DNA from: Alphaproteobacteria bacterium
Lineage (GTDB): Bacteria; Pseudomonadota; Alphaproteobacteria; Rs-D84
DNA: 8,426 bases
Direction: 5' to 3'
NCBI GenBank assembly: GCA_016301865.1
Contig: JAEDOP010000023.1
Coordinates: 1-8,426, forward strand
The translations under genes were made by a program, and so were the position numbers. Below, one piece after another: positions 5,294 to 8,426 of this stretch (within the stretch, counting starts at the first letter, position 1; each line of letters begins with the position of its first letter). The notes below the pieces were generated by a model. The model was not told the DNA's origin and ran no database searches. It was given only the letters and a program-made list of their open reading frames with translations.

Positions 5294-8200
5294 ATGATAA
5301 AAAAGTTATTGTCCTTGGTTTGTTGCGTTTTGCCAATGGGGGTACGGGCCGCACCACAGGAAATTGCGCCAATTGGTGCAGATGCAGCGGTGGCCACCAC
5401 ATATGACGCGTGGCAGTCGGCCATAGCCGGTGGACAATCAATTGTTGTCATTGGCGGAAATGGTATTAATGCGACCGGTGGTCAGACGACGGGTGGTGTT
5501 GATGTTGCACCTGGGTTTGATGTGACGAATAACATGATTGTTGGATTAGATTTGAATCCAGGGACAAACGATGCAACACCGAATGGGGCGGTTAATAATT
5601 TATATGTTCTAAATAGTGCAAGCAGTCCATTTACCGTAATTTCAACCGGTGATATTTCAATTGGGTCAATGTTACAGGTGTTGAATGGGGTAAATTTGGG
5701 ATTCAAGACGTCTGACACAAATCCAGAAAGGTTTAGCGTGGAGGTTGGTACAGATGAGATTGGTACAGATGGGATAAAAATAGGTGACGCAATAAACACG
5801 GCATCGTTGACATTGGATAACATCAATGAATTAGATGTGAAGGGGTCTGTTATTGCGTATGGGGATTTTTCGGTTGATGCAAATTCTGTGAATGTTACAG
5901 GTGGTCTTAATCTGTATAAAGGCACGATTAACATTGATTCCGCGGGTGCGGTGACACTGGGGGAATTGATCGCGAATGATAATGTGGGTGGGACAACTGT
6001 GTCTGGCCAAACAATCACGGTTAGTGGGGGTGTGTCTAATCAAGGTGGCGATATGGAATTAATCGCCGGTGATGATGTTAATATTACTGGTAATTTGGAA
6101 AATTCAGCGGCATCAAATTTAAGTGTGTCTGGTGCTGATTTGGTTGTAACGGGGACAGTAAAGAATGATAGAACCGACGGTGGTACGTTGACGCTGAATG
6201 TTGATTCGTGGCGTATTAATGGTGGTAATCAGAATACGTATTCACTTGTTAATAATGGCAATTTGTATGCGACTGTTGATGGGGAAACCTATATGGAATA
6301 TGGGTTGAACCTGGCGGGGATGGGCACAGATAACGAATTTAGTTTAACAACGGGTACTTTGGTGTTTGGGACGAATGCTGATTCTGATAAGTGGTTCGGT
6401 GCGTTCGCAAATAATTTGAATAAATTTAATGTTAATATCACAGGGGGCGACCTGGATAATTTAACGACTGTATTAAATGGTGCGAATGGTAATACAAATG
6501 CAACAATGACGGTTGCGGCCCAGAATATAGTTGCGGATTCTGTCCAGAATGATGCGACGTCATTAATAATGAATGCACAACAGAATATGACGATAAATGG
6601 TGCGGTTCAGGGGAATACTGGGATAACGAAATTAGTCGCTGCAAATACTTTGAGTGTTGTTGGTGCGGTATCGAATAGTGCGAATACGGTGTTAAATGGA
6701 AATGTTGTAAATGTTGCTTCGTTGTCTAATTCGGGTGCAGTGGCGGAATTGACGGTGTCGTCATTGACGGAAGCAAGCGGCACGGTTAATGTGTCTGGCG
6801 ATATTACAAATACAGATGGCACAACAACAGTATGGGCAAAAAATGTTGATATTGATGGAACGGTGACAAATAACAGTGGCACGACGACGATTCGTGGGTC
6901 TGATGCGAATGGTGGGGCGGTTGCCGTCGGTGGGATTAATGCCGCGGGTGGTGCGATTGATTTAATTGCACTTGCTGGAAATATGGCGATTGATAATAAT
7001 TTGACTGTATCTGGTGGTGTGCTGAATATAGACAGCAGTTTGCGTAATTTAACCATTGGTGAAACTGTGCAGATTGCAGGTAATGTGAATGTGGGTGCGG
7101 GTGGTGCGTCGGTTGCGGGTGATGTGAATGTTGTGCGCAATGATGCGTCGCCGTTTGCCATGACGTCAAATACAGCAATTTTAATTGACGGTGATGTGAA
7201 TGCTGTGGATTCAACGGTGGTTGGCAACATTATATTAGATGCACCGCTTGTAAATATAGAGCGTAATGTAACGGTCGCGAATTCTGGGCATTTGACGCTG
7301 GGGACGAATGCGACGTCTTATACTCGTGTGGCGGGTGATTTGACATTTAATGATGGTGGTATATTTGAAACATATACCCAGGATTTATTTGTTGGTACTT
7401 TGTCCGGTGATGGTAAATTTGTGGCGCATGGTGCGGGTATTACTGCAACTAAAGGAAATATTGATATTGATGGCAATATCTATTTTGATGCGGATAATGA
7501 TCCTGCTGACCCTTCGTCAGGTATGGTGGTGCGCGACACAACGACATTAACACTGAAAACAACTATGGAAGATATGGATATCAGTGTTGGTGCGATTTCA
7601 TTGGGTGGTGGTAATAGGTTGGTATTAAATTCTGCAGATGCACTTGATATTAATGGTGTGTTGGCCAATAACGGGACACTGGATATTGATGCCGTGGGCG
7701 CGGTTGGCGTTGATGGTGCGACAACAAATACGGGAACGTTGGATTTGTCGGCGGATAGTGTTTCCATGGCGGGAATTAATAATTCTGGTAATGCCCAGGT
7801 AGTATCGACAAATGGTGGAATTTCAACGGGTGGTATTACAAATTCTGGATCGATGGAAGTCAATGCGGCAACGGATTTGGTTGCGGGCGTTATAACGCAT
7901 ACGGCCGGGGTTATGGATTTGAATGCGGATTCATTGAGTGCGCAAAGTCTGGGGGTTAGTGGCACGGCGGGGACTCAGGTAAATATTAATGCGCCGATTG
8001 TTGAAATCGCGGGGATTGCCAAAGTGTCTGGTGATTTTGTTCAGGGTGGCACAGGTGGTATGCTGAATTTAACTGCGACGGATTTTAGTGCCCAGAATTT
8101 AACCATTACTGGTGATTTTATCGTGGATGCGGGGAATACGACATATGATGTTGCGGAAAATGTTTCGATTACAGGTAATATTAATGTTGCAGATGGTTCT

Positions 8201-8426
8201 GTGGTGTTGATTGATGCGGGAAATCGAATTGTTGCATCTGATTTGACAAATGCGGGTCGCGTTCAGTTAAGCGCGGGACAGGGAATTGAATTAGATGAAA
8301 TCATTAATGAATCTGGGGCAATGTCAATTGATTCTGGCGCAGGCCTGTTGGATTTGGCAAGTTTGGTAATGAATGGTGGCAATCTGACATTGCGTGGCGC
8401 GGGAATGGATTTAGATGGCGCAATCG
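5294..8426 (+). CDS. giant exported beta-repeat surface protein (adhesin/autotransporter-like), 3' partial
   Basis: An open frame of 1044 codons runs off the window without a stop. The ATG at 5294 follows AAGGA (5280-5284) by 9 nt. The first residues form a Sec signal peptide: MIKK, a hydrophobic core, then MGVRA before a predicted cut near residues 19-20. The mature part is rich in Gly, Asn, Asp, Thr, Ser, Val, Ile and Leu, has very few aromatic residues, and I see no cysteine after the signal peptide. Short hydrophobic/polar alternating strands recur with turns of the type N-[NST]-G or GDVN, as in right-handed beta-solenoid passengers of autotransporters and filamentous-haemagglutinin-like proteins. 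Residues 788-886 form near-regular 20-residue repeats. The C-terminal part, which would show a beta-barrel or other anchor, is outside the window, so the secretion class is undetermined. It is divergent from eno. A surface or adhesion role is inferred from composition and repeats. Confidence 0.8.
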   Translation, partial: MIKKLLSLVCCVLPMGVRAAPQEIAPIGADAAVATTYDAWQSAIAGGQSIVVIGGNGINATGGQTTGGVDVAPGFDVTNNMIVGLDLNPGTNDATPNGAVNNLYVLNSASSPFTVISTGDISIGSMLQVLNGVNLGFKTSDTNPERFSVEVGTDEIGTDGIKIGDAINTASLTLDNINELDVKGSVIAYGDFSVDANSVNVTGGLNLYKGTINIDSAGAVTLGELIANDNVGGTTVSGQTITVSGGVSNQGGDMELIAGDDVNITGNLENSAASNLSVSGADLVVTGTVKNDRTDGGTLTLNVDSWRINGGNQNTYSLVNNGNLYATVDGETYMEYGLNLAGMGTDNEFSLTTGTLVFGTNADSDKWFGAFANNLNKFNVNITGGDLDNLTTVLNGANGNTNATMTVAAQNIVADSVQNDATSLIMNAQQNMTINGAVQGNTGITKLVAANTLSVVGAVSNSANTVLNGNVVNVASLSNSGAVAELTVSSLTEASGTVNVSGDITNTDGTTTVWAKNVDIDGTVTNNSGTTTIRGSDANGGAVAVGGINAAGGAIDLIALAGNMAIDNNLTVSGGVLNIDSSLRNLTIGETVQIAGNVNVGAGGASVAGDVNVVRNDASPFAMTSNTAILIDGDVNAVDSTVVGNIILDAPLVNIERNVTVANSGHLTLGTNATSYTRVAGDLTFNDGGIFETYTQDLFVGTLSGDGKFVAHGAGITATKGNIDIDGNIYFDADNDPADPSSGMVVRDTTTLTLKTTMEDMDISVGAISLGGGNRLVLNSADALDINGVLANNGTLDIDAVGAVGVDGATTNTGTLDLSADSVSMAGINNSGNAQVVSTNGGISTGGITNSGSMEVNAATDLVAGVITHTAGVMDLNADSLSAQSLGVSGTAGTQVNINAPIVEIAGIAKVSGDFVQGGTGGMLNLTATDFSAQNLTITGDFIVDAGNTTYDVAENVSITGNINVADGSVVLIDAGNRIVASDLTNAGRVQLSAGQGIELDEIINESGAMSIDSGAGLLDLASLVMNGGNLTLRGAGMDLDGAI
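7655..7951 (+). repeat. five degenerate 18-22-residue repeats inside the surface protein
   Basis: Residues 788-886 of the surface protein align as five units starting GVLANNGTLDID, GATTNTGTLDLS, GINNSGNAQVVS, GITNSGSMEVNA and GVITHTAGVMDLNA, with lengths of 20, 19, 20, 18 and 22. Each has a small/Gly start, an N/T-[ST]-G turn and two short beta-like strands, matching one coil of a beta-solenoid per unit. The similarity is at protein level; the DNA copies are diverged, so this is not a recent tandem expansion. Confidence 0.6.

Noticed and set aside
5482..7965. Long minus-strand open frames (178, 207 and 161 codons) inside the surface-protein gene
   Set aside because: They are antisense shadows. 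The sense frame is rich in GGT, GAT, AAT and GTN codons, which give few stops on the other strand, and the frames lack credible starts or domains.

Overview
The window looks like a chromosomal segment of a Gram-negative bacterium, most likely an alphaproteobacterium living with a host. The evidence is CCA-encoding tRNA genes, sigma70-type promoters, a bacterial enolase and two Sec-exported proteins, one of them a giant cysteine-free beta-repeat surface protein. The taxonomic placement is inferred from general resemblance and is weak. I see no phage, IS, plasmid or CRISPR features.

Bases 1-983 form a tRNA cluster on the minus strand. Read in its own direction it runs tRNA-Leu(CAG), tRNA-Ala(CGC), tRNA-Leu(TAA), tRNA-Val(CAC). 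A strong promoter (955-983) precedes the first gene and an intrinsic terminator (493-518) follows tRNA-Leu(TAA). tRNA-Val has its own near-consensus promoter (309-337) and its own terminator (104-129). The Ala and Val genes share an identical 53-nt block spanning the end of the tRNA and its 3' flank. tRNA-Ala shows an apparent A19:U56 replacement of the near-universal G19:C56 tertiary pair. A plus-strand promoter (347-374) followed by three small hairpins lies between the Leu(TAA) and Val genes and could make a small RNA of about 145 nt.

Bases 1060-3651 (+) encode a secreted, cysteine-rich protein of 863 residues. It has a signal peptide, a basic low-complexity linker and repeated C-x6-C motifs. 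I do not recognise its family.

Convergent with it on the minus strand are enolase (eno, 3922-5184) and, 51 nt downstream of eno, a 68-residue two-helix membrane protein resembling the superinfection-immunity (Imm) family. A perfect 18-bp G/C-rich palindrome lies between them.

Divergent from eno, a very long open frame starts at 5294 (+) and leaves the window still open. It encodes an exported beta-solenoid, autotransporter or adhesin-like protein, of which 1044 residues are visible. The 109-bp divergent control region holds a plus-strand promoter and a perfect 14-bp palindrome. The likely logic is a housekeeping gene (eno) embedded among lineage-specific envelope and secreted proteins; no multi-gene pathway is evident.
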